A DNA stretch of 64,000 nucleotides from Extensimonas perlucida (lineage in GTDB: Bacteria; Pseudomonadota; Gammaproteobacteria; Burkholderiales; Burkholderiaceae_C), in NCBI RefSeq assembly GCF_007655255.1, contig NZ_VMYE01000002.1:1-64000 (forward strand), read 5' to 3'. The translations under genes were made by a program, and so were the position numbers. How positions within the stretch are numbered: the first letter of the stretch is position 1; every line of letters begins with the position of its first letter. The notes under the pieces were generated by a model. The model ran no database searches and was not told the DNA's origin. It saw only the letters and a program-made list of their open reading frames with translations. Below, piece after piece: positions 49,961-61,312 of the stretch.

Positions 49961-50782
49961 CTGCGGGTACTGCGGCGCCGGCGCGGGCTCGTTGCCGACG
50001 AGGCGAAAGCCCCGGCCTTCGAGCACCACGGGCGCGCCTACGGGTACGGACTGGGCGCGCTGGAAGTAGCGCACCGAGCCGTCGTCCATGCGCACGTGCA
50101 CTTCATAGACCGTCTCGGTGCGGCTGCGTTTTTCTATGGTGTTGCCCAGGTAGCCGCCCCCTACGGCGCCGGCCACGGTGGCGAGCGCGCGCCCCGTGCC
50201 GCCGCCCACCTGGTTGCCCAGCACCCCGCCGAGCACGCCGCCCGCCACGGCACCGACGCCGCTGGTAGGTGCAGACTTCTGGATGGCCCGCACCGACTCG
50301 ACGCGGCCGCAGACCGCGCACACGGGCGCGACAGGGGGCACGGGCTGTGGCGCCTGCGCCACCGGCTGGGGCGCCGCAGCCGGTGCAGTGGTGGTGGCGG
50401 TAGTGCCTGCACGCGGCGCGACCGCATGCGGGCGCGCGGGCCGTGCCGGCGCGGGCGCATGGAGCGGCGCGTTGGTCGCCGCCGGCGCGGCACCTGCGGC
50501 AGTTTGTGCTGCTATCGTTCCAGGAGCTTGCTGCGCCGGTTGATTCTGCGTCTGGGGCGCTTTTTCTTCTATGACTTCGGATTCCGGCGTGCGCGCCGCG
50601 ACCTCGGCTTGCTGCTCTTGTTCTTGTGAGGCGGCCTTGTGCTGCTGTGCGATCAGCGTGCCGCCCAGCGCAAGCACGGCCAGCGTGAGCGCACCTACCG
50701 CACCCCACAGCCATTTGAGGGTCGATGATGGGGCCGGCGCAGCAGGCTGCTGCGCATCGGCCGTGGAAGAAAACGTGTTCAT
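49958..50782 (-). CDS. Glycine-zipper 2TM-domain protein
   Basis: A 274-aa envelope protein. One membrane segment (about 24-45, LWGAVGALTLAVLALGGTLI) is followed by a long Ala/Pro/Gln/Thr-rich linker (about 55-150) and a glycine-zipper block (GAVAGGVLGGVLGNQVGGGT, then AGAVGGGYLGN), as in SlyB/17-kDa antigen-like proteins. A CAVCGRVESV motif precedes the zipper. ATG at 50782 is chosen. Probable role in envelope integrity; the exact function is unknown. Confidence 0.85.
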   Translation of the reverse strand: MNTFSSTADAQQPAAPAPSSTLKWLWGAVGALTLAVLALGGTLIAQQHKAASQEQEQQAEVAARTPESEVIEEKAPQTQNQPAQQAPGTIAAQTAAGAAPAATNAPLHAPAPARPARPHAVAPRAGTTATTTAPAAAPQPVAQAPQPVPPVAPVCAVCGRVESVRAIQKSAPTSGVGAVAGGVLGGVLGNQVGGGTGRALATVAGAVGGGYLGNTIEKRSRTETVYEVHVRMDDGSVRYFQRAQSVPVGAPVVLEGRGFRLVGNEPAPAPQYPQ

Positions 50783-50951
50783 GGGCTTTTCTCCTCTCGC
50801 ATGAAACAAGACCAACTGGGGTTTGGAGTCAAGCTTAACGATTACAAGGGGCGCAGGTTTGGCCTGTTTGTAAATGCAGTGACAAATACGGACAAAGTAG
50901 GCTGGGTTGAAACCCAGCTTACCCTGCGCGCACTGGCAAGCGACGACAAGG

Positions 50952-53765
<2,814 letters not shown>

Positions 53766-53792
53766 GAAAAGACTCACCTGAAAAAGCCAATG

Positions 53793-53873
53793 CAGGTGAG
53801 CGTCGTTGGGCAAAAGGGAAAGCCCGCCAAGCCTGACCGGCTGCGGGCCGGCTGCAACGCTCCTTGGCGGCAA
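53793..53873 (-). promoter_or_regulatory. S-adenosylhomocysteine (SAH) riboswitch upstream of metH
   Basis: On the minus strand the RNA reads CCGCCAAG-GAGCG-TTGCAGCC ... CAGGCTTGGCGG ... CAACGACGCTCACC. CCGCCAAG (53863-53870) pairs with CTTGGCGG (53824-53831) as the main stem, a GC-rich hairpin (GCCGGC/GCCGGT) sits inside, and GAGCG (53858-53862) can form the pseudoknot with CGCTC (53798-53802). These are the hallmarks of the SAH riboswitch, known to turn on ahcY and metH when SAH rises. TAAAAT just upstream (53881-53886) may be the -10 box. It ends about 28 nt before the metH start. Confidence 0.88.
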
Positions 53874-53937
53874 GGGGGCGATTTTACGGGGGCGCGTGGG
53901 CGCTCCTGGTAGGAGCTGGGGGCTTTGCTGGGCCGTC

Positions 53938-54005
53938 GATTGCTATTGAGGAAAGAGCTGCTTGCGCTTTATGTTCCTTGGCAAATGGCCAAAAACACCC
54001 AAAAT
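53938..54005. repeat. Small interspersed repeat between metH and the AraC-type gene
   Basis: GATTGCTATTGAGGAAAGAG, GCTGCTTGCGCTTTATG and AAATGGCCAAAAACACC, a fairly complete family member outside any gene. Confidence 0.55.
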
Positions 54006-54075
54006 CCCTCTACATTGCGCCTTTGCGTCGCCCGCCATGCGCCGGCACCTGTGAAGGCGCGCAGCGGCGCAAAAT

Positions 54076-54867
54076 TCAGCGAAAGAAGGCGCTCGGCGAC
54101 TGCCCGAACTGGCGCTTGAACATGGTGGCAAAGGCGCCGGGGCTGTCGTAGCCCAGGGCCAGCGCGACGTCGATCACCTTCTGCCCCTGGGCCAGCCGCT
54201 CCAGCGCTTGCAACAGGCGCGCCTGCTGGCGCCAGCGGCCAAAGCTCATGCCGGTGTCGCGCTGAAACAGGCGCTGCAGAGTCTTGGCGTTCACCCCCAG
54301 CCGGCGTGCCCAATCGTCGAGCGTCGATGGGTCGTCGGGCCGGCGCTCCAGCTGGGCGCAAATGCGTTTGAGCCGCGCGTCGCTCGGGTTGGGCAGGTGC
54401 ATGGGCAGCACCGGCAGGGCGTGCAGCTCGTCGAGCAGCAGGCGCATCAGGCGCCCGTCGCGCGAATCGGCGGTGTAGGGCACGGGAACCGCAACGGCCG
54501 CCTGAATGAGTTCGCGCAGCAGCGGCGAGATGCCCACCACCTGCGCCTGCGTGGCCAGGCCGGGCGCGGCGTCGGGCCGCACGTACAGGCTGCGCATGCG
54601 CAGCGCGCCGATGCTGCGCACCTGGTGCACCGTGCCGGCTGGCATCCAGATGGCGCGCGTGGGCGGCACGATCCACTGGCCGCCCTGCGCCAGCACCACC
54701 ATCACGCCGTGCACCGCGTGAATCAGCTGGTGGTGGTGCGGATGCTGGTGGTCGCCCGTGCTGCTGCCGGCCGGGTAGTCGGTGGCGCGCGTGGTGACCG
54801 GCAGGCGGCTGCCATCGATCTCGGCCAGCGAGGGCGTGCCGAACAGCGGGGCGGAGGGCGGTGGCAT
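54076..54867 (-). CDS. AraC-family transcriptional regulator with cupin sensor domain
   Basis: A 263-aa regulator. The N-terminal cupin-like part has HQHPHHHQLIHAVHGVMVVL (about 39-58) and GQWIVPPTRAIWMPAGTVH. The C-terminal part (about 160-263) has two helix-turn-helix motifs, with LGVNAKTLQRLFQRDTGMSF and ALGYDSPGAFATMFKRQFG, the AraC signature. It is divergent from the Fsr-type exporter 76 bp away and probably controls it. Confidence 0.9.
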   Translation of the reverse strand: MPPPSAPLFGTPSLAEIDGSRLPVTTRATDYPAGSSTGDHQHPHHHQLIHAVHGVMVVLAQGGQWIVPPTRAIWMPAGTVHQVRSIGALRMRSLYVRPDAAPGLATQAQVVGISPLLRELIQAAVAVPVPYTADSRDGRLMRLLLDELHALPVLPMHLPNPSDARLKRICAQLERRPDDPSTLDDWARRLGVNAKTLQRLFQRDTGMSFGRWRQQARLLQALERLAQGQKVIDVALALGYDSPGAFATMFKRQFGQSPSAFFR

Positions 54868-54943
54868 GGTGTGTCCTTTTCAGAAAGATAGCTTCCCTAA
54901 TAGCGCAAGCAAGACACGCATGCTAACCCTAGGATGGGCGCCC

Positions 54944-56170
54944 ATGACTACCGCACTCTCCTCCCACGAAACGGCAGCGCCGATGCCAGCCGCCCGGCCT
55001 GGCGTGGCCTTCGGCATTCTGGGCGCCATCAGCGCGTCGCACCTGCTCAACGACATGATGCAGTCGCTGATTCTGGCCATGTACCCTGTGCTGCAGGGCA
55101 ATTTCAACCTCAGCTTCGGCCAGATCGGGCTGATCACGCTCACCTACCAGGTCACGGCGTCGCTGTTTCAGCCGCTGGTCGGTTGGTACACCGACCAGCG
55201 CAGCACCCCCTATTCACTGCCAGTGGGCATGTGCTTTACCTTGAGCGGGCTGCTGTTGCTGGCGTTTGCGGGCCAGTTCTCCACGGTGCTGCTGGCGGCG
55301 GCGCTGGTGGGCACCGGCTCGTCGATTTTTCACCCGGAATCCTCGCGCGTGGCGCGCATGGCCTCGGGCGGGCGGCACGGGCTGGCGCAGTCGCTGTTTC
55401 AGGTGGGCGGCAACACCGGCAGCGCGCTGGGGCCGCTGCTGGCGGCGGCGGTGATCGTGCCTTTTGGCCAGCGCAGCGCGGCCTGGTTTGCGCTGGCGGC
55501 GTTGGTGGGCATTGGGCTGCTCGCGCGCGTCAGCCGCTGGTACGCGCACCAGCACCGCGCGGCCCCGGCAGCGCCGCGCGCTGTGGCGGGCAAGGGCCTG
55601 AGCCGCGCGCAGGTGCTGGGCGCGGTCGCGGTGCTGCTGGTGCTGATCTTCTCCAAGTATTTCTACATCGCCAGTCTGTCGAGCTACTACACCTTTTACC
55701 TGATGCACCACTTCGGCGTGTCGGTACAGAATGCGCAGCTGCTGCTGTTCGCGTTCCTGCTCGCCTCGGCGCTGGGCACGCTGATCGGCGGCCCGCTGGG
55801 CGACCGCATCGGCCGCAAGCCGGTGATCTGGTTCTCCATCCTGGGCGTGGCGCCCTTCGCGCTGCTGCTGCCGCATGCCAACCTGCCGTGGACGGTGGCG
55901 CTCACGGTGCTCATCGGCCTGGTGCTTTCATCGGCCTTTTCGGCCATTTTGGTGTACGCGCAGGAGCTGATTCCCGGCAAGGTGGGCATGGTGTCGGGCC
56001 TGTTTTTCGGCTTCGCCTTCGGCATGGGCGGCCTGGGCGCGGCCGTGCTGGGCGTACTGGCCGACCACACCAGCATCGAGTATGTCTATCAGGTGGCGGC
56101 CTACCTGCCGCTGCTGGGCATCGTGGCGGCGCTGCTGCCCAAGGTGGGCGGCGCCAGGAAGCCCACCTGA
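54944..56170 (+). CDS. MFS exporter of the fosmidomycin-resistance (Fsr) group
   Basis: A 408-aa transporter with twelve hydrophobic segments. The N-terminus SASHLLNDMMQSLILAMYPV and the loop TGSSIFHPESSRVARMASGG, then GLAQSLFQVGGNTGSALGPL, are characteristic of Fsr proteins. GGPLGDRIGRKPVIWFS in the second half is the MFS motif A. ATG at 54944 is used; an ATG 24 nt upstream is in frame. Paired with a divergent AraC regulator, it is probably an inducible efflux pump. The real substrate is unknown. Confidence 0.88.
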   Translation: MTTALSSHETAAPMPAARPGVAFGILGAISASHLLNDMMQSLILAMYPVLQGNFNLSFGQIGLITLTYQVTASLFQPLVGWYTDQRSTPYSLPVGMCFTLSGLLLLAFAGQFSTVLLAAALVGTGSSIFHPESSRVARMASGGRHGLAQSLFQVGGNTGSALGPLLAAAVIVPFGQRSAAWFALAALVGIGLLARVSRWYAHQHRAAPAAPRAVAGKGLSRAQVLGAVAVLLVLIFSKYFYIASLSSYYTFYLMHHFGVSVQNAQLLLFAFLLASALGTLIGGPLGDRIGRKPVIWFSILGVAPFALLLPHANLPWTVALTVLIGLVLSSAFSAILVYAQELIPGKVGMVSGLFFGFAFGMGGLGAAVLGVLADHTSIEYVYQVAAYLPLLGIVAALLPKVGGARKPT

Positions 56171-56238
56171 AAAATTCCTGATTCGATAGCTTGCAGCGCT
56201 CTACCAACAAAGGCTCAATCCATTTTTCGAAACTGACG
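56171..56238. repeat. Small interspersed repeat between the Fsr-type gene and ilvA
   Basis: AAAAATTCCTGATTCGATAG, CTTGCAGCGCTCTACC and GGCTCAATCCATTTTTCG. It lies in the gap between the two convergent genes, just outside the ilvA stop. Confidence 0.5.
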
Positions 56239-56243
56239 TGCGC

Positions 56244-57464
56244 TCAAACGCCGGCGTCCAGCAGCTTGGCGTTCAGCGCCTGCGCGCGCAGGCGCTGCAG
56301 CAGCTCCTGCACGTGCGCACGATCGCGCGTTTGCAGCACGAGCTCGATGTCCACGTATTGCCCTGCGAGCGGCGTGAAGGCGCGCTGGTGGTGGATTTCC
56401 TGCACGTTGGCGCCGGCCTCGGCCACCAGGGCGGTGATGCGCGCGAGTGAGCCGGGCACGTCGCGCGTGCTGACCACGAGGCGCACGAGCCGCCCGCTGC
56501 GCACCATGCCGCGCCCGATGATGGCCGCGAGCAGCAGTGGGTCGATGTTGCCGCCCGAGAGCACCAGCCCCACTTTGCGCCCGGCAAAGCGCGCCCGCTG
56601 GCGCAGCAGCGCGCCCAGGGCCGCCGCGCCTGCGCCTTCGGCCAGGGTTTTTTCGATTTCGAGCAGCATGACGATGGCCTGCTCCACGTCGCCCTCATCG
56701 ACGAGCAGCACCTCGTCCACATGCGCGCGGATGGCCGCGAGGCAATGCGCGCCGGGGCCGCTCACGGCGATGCCCTCGGCGATGGTGCTGTCGCCCTGCG
56801 GCAGGGCGCTGCCCGTGAGGGCGTTGAACACGCCCGGAAAGCGCATGGTCTGCACGCCCAGCACTTGCACGTCGGGGCGCAGCGCCTTGGCCGCGGTGGC
56901 CACGCCGCCGATGAGCCCACCGCCGCCCACGGGCACGACCAGCGTGTCGATGGTGGGCTGCTGGGCGAGCATTTCGAGCGCCAGCGTGCCCTGGCCGGCC
57001 ATGATGGCCTCGTCGTCGTAGGGGTGCACGAACACCAGCTGCTGCGCGGCCGCGAGCGCCTGCGCGTGCGCGCGTGCGGCGTCCAGCGTGTCGCCGTGCA
57101 GCACCACCTCGGCACCGAAGCTGCGCGTGCGCGCCACCTTTACGCCGGGTGTGAAGCGCGGCATGACGATCACCGCCCGAATGCCCAGCCGCTGCGCATG
57201 GAAGGCCACGCCCTGCGCGTGGTTGCCCGCGCTCATCGCGATGACGCCGCGCGCACGCTCCGCGGGGGTGAGCTGGGCGAGCTTGTTGTAGGCGCCGCGC
57301 TCCTTGAACGAGGCGGTGAACTGCAGGTTTTCGAACTTCAGGAACACCTGCGCGCCGCAGACTTCGCTGAGCGTGCGCGACTCGACGCAGGGAGTCTCGA
57401 GCACCTGGCCGCGCAGGCGTTCGGCGGCTCGTTGGATGTCGTGCAGGGTAAGCATGGTGCGCAT
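56244..57464 (-). CDS. ilvA: Threonine ammonia-lyase (threonine dehydratase)
   Basis: A 406-aa PLP enzyme turning threonine into 2-oxobutanoate. The PLP lysine is in TASFKERGAYNKL (about 50-62), the phosphate loop is VPVGGGGLIGGVAT, and SAGNHAQGVAFHA is the substrate loop. A single C-terminal ACT-like domain (about 330-406) makes this the short form. Start 57464, or 57455 nine bases later. It ends near the convergent Fsr-type gene. Confidence 0.92.
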   Translation of the reverse strand: MRTMLTLHDIQRAAERLRGQVLETPCVESRTLSEVCGAQVFLKFENLQFTASFKERGAYNKLAQLTPAERARGVIAMSAGNHAQGVAFHAQRLGIRAVIVMPRFTPGVKVARTRSFGAEVVLHGDTLDAARAHAQALAAAQQLVFVHPYDDEAIMAGQGTLALEMLAQQPTIDTLVVPVGGGGLIGGVATAAKALRPDVQVLGVQTMRFPGVFNALTGSALPQGDSTIAEGIAVSGPGAHCLAAIRAHVDEVLLVDEGDVEQAIVMLLEIEKTLAEGAGAAALGALLRQRARFAGRKVGLVLSGGNIDPLLLAAIIGRGMVRSGRLVRLVVSTRDVPGSLARITALVAEAGANVQEIHHQRAFTPLAGQYVDIELVLQTRDRAHVQELLQRLRAQALNAKLLDAGV

Positions 57465-57506
57465 GGTAGGCCGGCGCCATGGGCGGTGTGGGCGCAGCGA
57501 GCGGCC

Positions 57507-57962
57507 TCAGCGCGCCGCGGCTGGCAGGCCGAACAGGTGGTCGAACACCCAGGTGAAGACGAAGGTATAGACCAGAAAAAACAGCAGCAACCCAAAGTCC
57601 ATCGCCAGCGCCTGCCACAGGCTCACGCCAAACCACCAGGCGAGCAGCGGCACCAGCACCAGCGACAGCCCGGCCTCGAAGCCGATGGCGTGCGCCACGC
57701 GCCGCGCCAGGCTGCGCCCGCGCACGCGCTGGCGGCGCTCCCAGCGCTCGAACAGCGTGTTGAAGAGCACATTCCACACGATCGCGATCACCGAGCACAC
57801 GACCGAGATCACACCCGAATGCACCGCGTTCTGCCCGGTGGCCCACATGAAGCCCAGCGCCGAGACGGCGATCGCGATGGCCTCGTACGCGGCGACGAAA
57901 ATCACGCGCCGCCAAGGGCCTTGCAAGGAGCACAGCAGCGGCGCCGTAGGTGGATGTGGCAT
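57507..57962 (-). CDS. PACE-family efflux transporter
   Basis: A 151-aa membrane protein with four hydrophobic segments in two similar pairs. RRVIFVAAYEAIAIAVSALG carries the conserved Glu of segment 1 known from AceI; NVLFNTLFERWERRQRVRGR is the first loop, RVAHAIGFEAGLSLV the second pair's start with its own Glu. Known members export chlorhexidine and similar biocides. ATG at 57962. It lies 42 bp upstream of ilvA on the same strand. Confidence 0.9.
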   Translation of the reverse strand: MPHPPTAPLLCSLQGPWRRVIFVAAYEAIAIAVSALGFMWATGQNAVHSGVISVVCSVIAIVWNVLFNTLFERWERRQRVRGRSLARRVAHAIGFEAGLSLVLVPLLAWWFGVSLWQALAMDFGLLLFFLVYTFVFTWVFDHLFGLPAAAR

Positions 57963-58022
57963 GGGGCGAGACTGTAACCCTTGCCGATGCACGCCATGCG
58001 CGGGACGGCAATGAGCGCCAGC

Positions 58023-58126
58023 ATTAGGAGGTTTTCGCTCGTTTTAGAGGAGCTGCTTGTGCTTATTGATAGAGCGCTAGAAGGCTAAAACATTACCCGA
58101 TTTTTGCTACATATACAATAGCTATC
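58023..58126. repeat. Small interspersed repeat upstream of the PACE gene, covering the patatin stop
   Basis: The clearest non-coding member: GGAGCTGCTTGTGCTTATTG, ATAGAGCGCTAGAAGGC, then CATATACAATAGCTAT. Its last bases contain the TAG stop of the minus-strand patatin gene. Confidence 0.6.
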
Positions 58127-59207
58127 CCCGCGCCCGCGCCGCCACGGCGGGCCACTGTGCGGCGAGCTGCTCGCGCGCGCTGCGCCAGCCAATGGCGATG
58201 ATCTCCTCGACGCGGTCGAACTCCATGAAGCGCACCGCGCCCAGCGGCGGCTGGATCAGGATCTCGGGCGGGTCTTGCTGCAAGCTGGCCTCGGTGATGC
58301 GCGCCTGCATGATGTAGAGCGAGCCCAGCAGCACCTCGAAGATGCCGGGCAGCGGCTCTTGCGGCGTGCGGCGCAGCCAGGCGCTGATCTGCGCGAACAT
58401 GGGGCTTTCCTTGGCGCGCAGGCTCTCGAGCAGGCGCGTGAGTATGGGCGTGAGCGCACCGCCGTTGGTTTTGCCGCGCTCCTTGCCTTGTGCGTCGCTC
58501 AGGCCGTTTGTGGTTGCGCTGTTGCCCTCGGCGCCGTTGCCGTCTGCGATACCACCTCTGGCTGCGCCATTGCCGTTCGCACCCTGGCCCTTCACCGCCA
58601 CGCGGTTGCGCCGGCCGCTCACGATGTCGTGGTTCAGGTCCACCGCGATCACCACCTCGGCCCCCAGCGCGCGCGCCACGCTCACGGGCACGGGGTTGAC
58701 CAGGCCGCCATCGACGAGCAGGCGGCCGTTGCTGCGCACCGGTGTGACGATGCCGGGCACGGCGATGCTCGCGCGTACGGCCTCGGTCAGCTCACCGCTG
58801 CGCGCCACCACCTCGGCGCCGGTCTCCCAGTCGGTGGCCACGGCGGCAAAGGGCAGCGCCAGGTCTTCGATCAGCGCGCCGGGCACGTGCGCGCGCACGA
58901 ACTCGGCCACGCGCTGGCCGTCGATCAGCCCCGAGCGCGGAAACACCGGGTCCAGCAGCGCGACGATGCCCGCCCAGTCGAGGTTGGCCAGCCGCTCGGC
59001 CATGCGCTCGATCTTGCCCGACGCATACACTGCGCCGACCACCGCGCCCATGCTCGTGCCCGCGACGCAGTGCACATTGATGCCGGCCTCCTGCAGCGCG
59101 CGCAGCACGCCGATGTGTGCCAGCCCGCGCGCCGAGCCACTGCCCAGCGCCACGCCGACGCGCGGCTGGGTTGCAAGGGCAGGGGTGGTGGGTGAGGGTG
59201 ACGGCAT
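58122..59207 (-). CDS. Patatin-like phospholipase (RssA/YchK group)
   Basis: A 361-aa lipid hydrolase. Oxyanion loop LGSGSARGLAHIG, nucleophile elbow GTSMGAVVG, and catalytic Asp in LLVDGGLVNPVPV. A Gly/Asn-rich insertion (about 205-250, with repeated NGNGA-like and NSATTNG stretches) interrupts the usual RssA fold. ATG at 59207 is chosen because the longer frame runs into a palindromic repeat (59316-59434) that is not part of the gene; an ATG at about 59282 is possible. Substrate unknown. Confidence 0.86.
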   Translation of the reverse strand: MPSPSPTTPALATQPRVGVALGSGSARGLAHIGVLRALQEAGINVHCVAGTSMGAVVGAVYASGKIERMAERLANLDWAGIVALLDPVFPRSGLIDGQRVAEFVRAHVPGALIEDLALPFAAVATDWETGAEVVARSGELTEAVRASIAVPGIVTPVRSNGRLLVDGGLVNPVPVSVARALGAEVVIAVDLNHDIVSGRRNRVAVKGQGANGNGAARGGIADGNGAEGNSATTNGLSDAQGKERGKTNGGALTPILTRLLESLRAKESPMFAQISAWLRRTPQEPLPGIFEVLLGSLYIMQARITEASLQQDPPEILIQPPLGAVRFMEFDRVEEIIAIGWRSAREQLAAQWPAVAARARG

Positions 59208-59574
59208 GGTTTTTTGAAGTTGAAGTGTGCGAAGACAGGCCCGTAGTTTGGCGCAGACTTTGCGTTCATCACGGTTGTCCATGAGGCGGAATTTCCCGAT
59301 ATGCGCGATATATGCCCCGTCATTGCGAGGGCCGTCAGGCCCGCGGCAATCCATACGGCCTTCGATGCGAGGCCTGCACCCCTTGCAAAGCCGGGGCTGG
59401 ATTGCCGCGCCCCCACGGGGCTCGCAATGACGGGTGTCTTTCATGCCGGGATATCAAAACCGGAACCCACCCGCGACCCAATTGCCTCGCCAGCCGCCTC
59501 GCCAACACCCCCAGCCGAACAAGGCATATTCACCCTGCCCATAATGGCGCCGATTTTCCCGCCCCCCGATTGCG
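59208..59574. other. Divergent region between the patatin gene and the flavin reductase
   Basis: About 370 bp with no gene, dominated by the palindromic repeat at 59316-59434. Both neighbours need promoters here; none could be read with confidence. Confidence 0.5.
59316..59434. repeat. CGTCATTGCGAG-type palindromic repeat
   Basis: CCCGTCATTGCGAG (59316-59329) is mirrored by CTCGCAATGACGGG (59421-59434), and GCGGCAATCCA by TGGATTGCCGCG inside. This 119-bp form is a palindromic repeat seen in many proteobacterial genomes; its translation gives spurious RHCEPRGG-like and GARNDG peptides, which mislead gene callers. No gene inside. Confidence 0.8.
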
Positions 59575-60102
59575 ATGACCGTGTCCCAGCTGCTGCCCCG
59601 CCCCATGCAGGCCCGTGCGCCTGCGTTTTCGTCGCGCGAATTCCGTGCGGCGCTGGGCATGTTCGCCACGGGCGTGACCATTGTCACGGCGCGCGGGGCC
59701 GGGGGTGAGCTGGTCGGGTTGACGGCGAGCTCGTTCAACTCGGTGTCGCTGGCGCCGCCGCTGGTGCTCTGGAGTCTGGCGCATGCGGCCTCGGTGCTGC
59801 CGGCCTTCATGGCCGGCTCGCACTACGCGATCCATGTGCTCGCGGCCGACCAGCGCGACCTGGCCGAACGCTTTGCGCAGCGCGGCGTCGATCGCTGGGC
59901 GGGCGTGCAGCACGCGCCGGGCGTGGCCGGTGCGCCCATCATTGCGGGCGCGGCGGCGGTGTTCGAATGCTTCAACCGCAGCCAGTATGTCGAGGGCGAC
60001 CACACCATCTTCGTCGGCGAAGTCGAGCATTGCGCACACCGCCCCGGCACGCCGCCGCTGCTGTACCACGGCGGGCGCTTTTACACCGAGCATCCGCTGT
60101 AA
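59575..60102 (+). CDS. Flavin reductase-like domain protein
   Basis: A 175-aa FMN-binding split-barrel protein. FRAALGMFATGVTIVTARGA, GLTASSFNSVSLAPPLVLWS and the C-terminal HCAHRPGTPPLLYHGGRFY are typical of NAD(P)H:flavin oxidoreductases that supply reduced flavin to two-component monooxygenases. No monooxygenase gene is adjacent, so the partner is unknown. Start at 59575; 59608 is possible. Confidence 0.88.
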   Translation: MTVSQLLPRPMQARAPAFSSREFRAALGMFATGVTIVTARGAGGELVGLTASSFNSVSLAPPLVLWSLAHAASVLPAFMAGSHYAIHVLAADQRDLAERFAQRGVDRWAGVQHAPGVAGAPIIAGAAAVFECFNRSQYVEGDHTIFVGEVEHCAHRPGTPPLLYHGGRFYTEHPL

Positions 60103-60157
60103 CGCTCTTATAAAAAGAGCTTTTCACGCAAACTGGGTGGGCTCAATAGCTGAAAAA
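60103..60157. repeat. Small interspersed repeat between the flavin reductase and minE
   Basis: CGCTCTTATAAAAAGAGC (a short hairpin with A/T loop) then GGGCTCAATAGCTGAAAAAT. The hairpin could also act as a bidirectional terminator for the convergent genes. Confidence 0.4.
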
Positions 60158-60167
60158 TGTGTGCGCT

Positions 60168-60434
60168 TCAGCGCCCGGCGTCGGGCAGCTCGATCTTCAC
60201 TTCGAGCACTTCGAGGTTGTCCTGGCGTTCGAGGTGGACTTTGATGTCGTTCGGGTCAATGGCCACGTATTTGGAGATGACGGCCATCAGTTCGCGCTGC
60301 AGCGCGGGCAGGTAGTCGGGCTGGCCGGCGTTGCGGCCGCTGCGCTCGTGCGCGAGGATGATCTGCAGGCGCTCCTTGGCGACGGTGGCCGTCTTCTTTT
60401 TCTCGCCGAGCAAAAAGGACAGGAAAGAGGCCAT
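60168..60434 (-). CDS. minE: Cell division topological specificity factor MinE
   Basis: An 88-aa protein of normal length. The N-terminal membrane-targeting [13 protein letters not shown] and the MinD-contact helix [13 protein letters not shown] are clear, followed by the dimerisation part [17 protein letters not shown]. It stimulates the MinD ATPase to drive pole-to-pole oscillation. It starts 3 bp after minD. Confidence 0.96.
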   Translation of the reverse strand: MASFLSFLLGEKKKTATVAKERLQIILAHERSGRNAGQPDYLPALQRELMAVISKYVAIDPNDIKVHLERQDNLEVLEVKIELPDAGR

Positions 60435-60437
60435 GGC

Positions 60438-61253
60438 TCAGCGACCCCCGAACAGGCGTTTGAAGAAGCCGGGTTTTTCGGCTTCGACGAAGCGCAGCGG
60501 TTTGTCTTCGCCGAGAAAGCGCGCGACCACGTCTTTGTACGCCTCGGCCACGTCCGTGCCTTGCAGGTGGATCGCCGGGACGCCCTGGTTGGACGCCTGC
60601 AGCACGGACTCGGACTCGGGGATCACGCCGATCAGCGGGATGCGCAGGATGTCCTGGATGTCTTCGAGCGAGAGCATCTGCCCGTCCTGCACGCGGCTGG
60701 GGTTGTAGCGCGTGATGAGCAGGTGCTCCTTGACGGGCTCGGCGCTTTCGATGGCGCGGCGGGTTTTGCTGCCCAGCATGCCCAGGATGCGGTCGGAGTC
60801 GCGCACCGAGGAGACTTCGGGGTTGGTCACGAGCAGCGCCTCGTCGGCAAAGTGCATGGCCATGAGGGCACCGGTTTCTATGCCCGCGGGCGAGTCGCAG
60901 ACGATGTATGCAAAGCCCATGTCGGCCAGATCTTTGAGCACTTTTTCGACGCCTTCGAGCGTGAGCGCGTCCTTGTCGCGCGTCTGGCTCGCGGCGAGGA
61001 TGAACAGGTTGTCGCACTGCTTGTCCTTGATCAGCGCCTGGTTCAGGTTGGCCTCGCCGTGGATCACGTTGATCAGGTCATAGACCACGCGGCGCTCGCA
61101 GCCCATGATGAGGTCGAGGTTGCGCAGGCCGACGTCGAAGTCGATCACTGCGGTCTTGTGGCCGCGCAGCGCGAGGCCCGAGGCAAAGCTGGCACTGGTG
61201 GTGGTTTTGCCCACGCCACCTTTGCCGGAGGTCACGACGACGATTTTGGCCAT
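60438..61253 (-). CDS. minD: Septum site-determining ATPase MinD
   Basis: A 271-aa ParA-like ATPase. Deviant Walker A VTSGKGGVGKTTTSAS, DFDVGLRNLDL, YIVCDSPAGIETGAL (Walker B) and a C-terminal amphipathic helix (PGFFKRLFGGR) for membrane binding. ATG at 61253 is the standard start (MAKIVVVTSGKGG). Gene order minC-minD-minE on the minus strand. Confidence 0.97.
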   Translation of the reverse strand: MAKIVVVTSGKGGVGKTTTSASFASGLALRGHKTAVIDFDVGLRNLDLIMGCERRVVYDLINVIHGEANLNQALIKDKQCDNLFILAASQTRDKDALTLEGVEKVLKDLADMGFAYIVCDSPAGIETGALMAMHFADEALLVTNPEVSSVRDSDRILGMLGSKTRRAIESAEPVKEHLLITRYNPSRVQDGQMLSLEDIQDILRIPLIGVIPESESVLQASNQGVPAIHLQGTDVAEAYKDVVARFLGEDKPLRFVEAEKPGFFKRLFGGR

Positions 61254-61312
61254 GTGTTGCAAAGTCCCTGAGGGATGAGAAGGTGAATGAGTGTCAGATC
61301 CGTGAATGGTAA

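Noticed and set aside
59208-59444. N-terminal extension of the patatin protein
   Set aside because: It is translated from the CGTCATTGCGAG palindrome, a common source of false starts.
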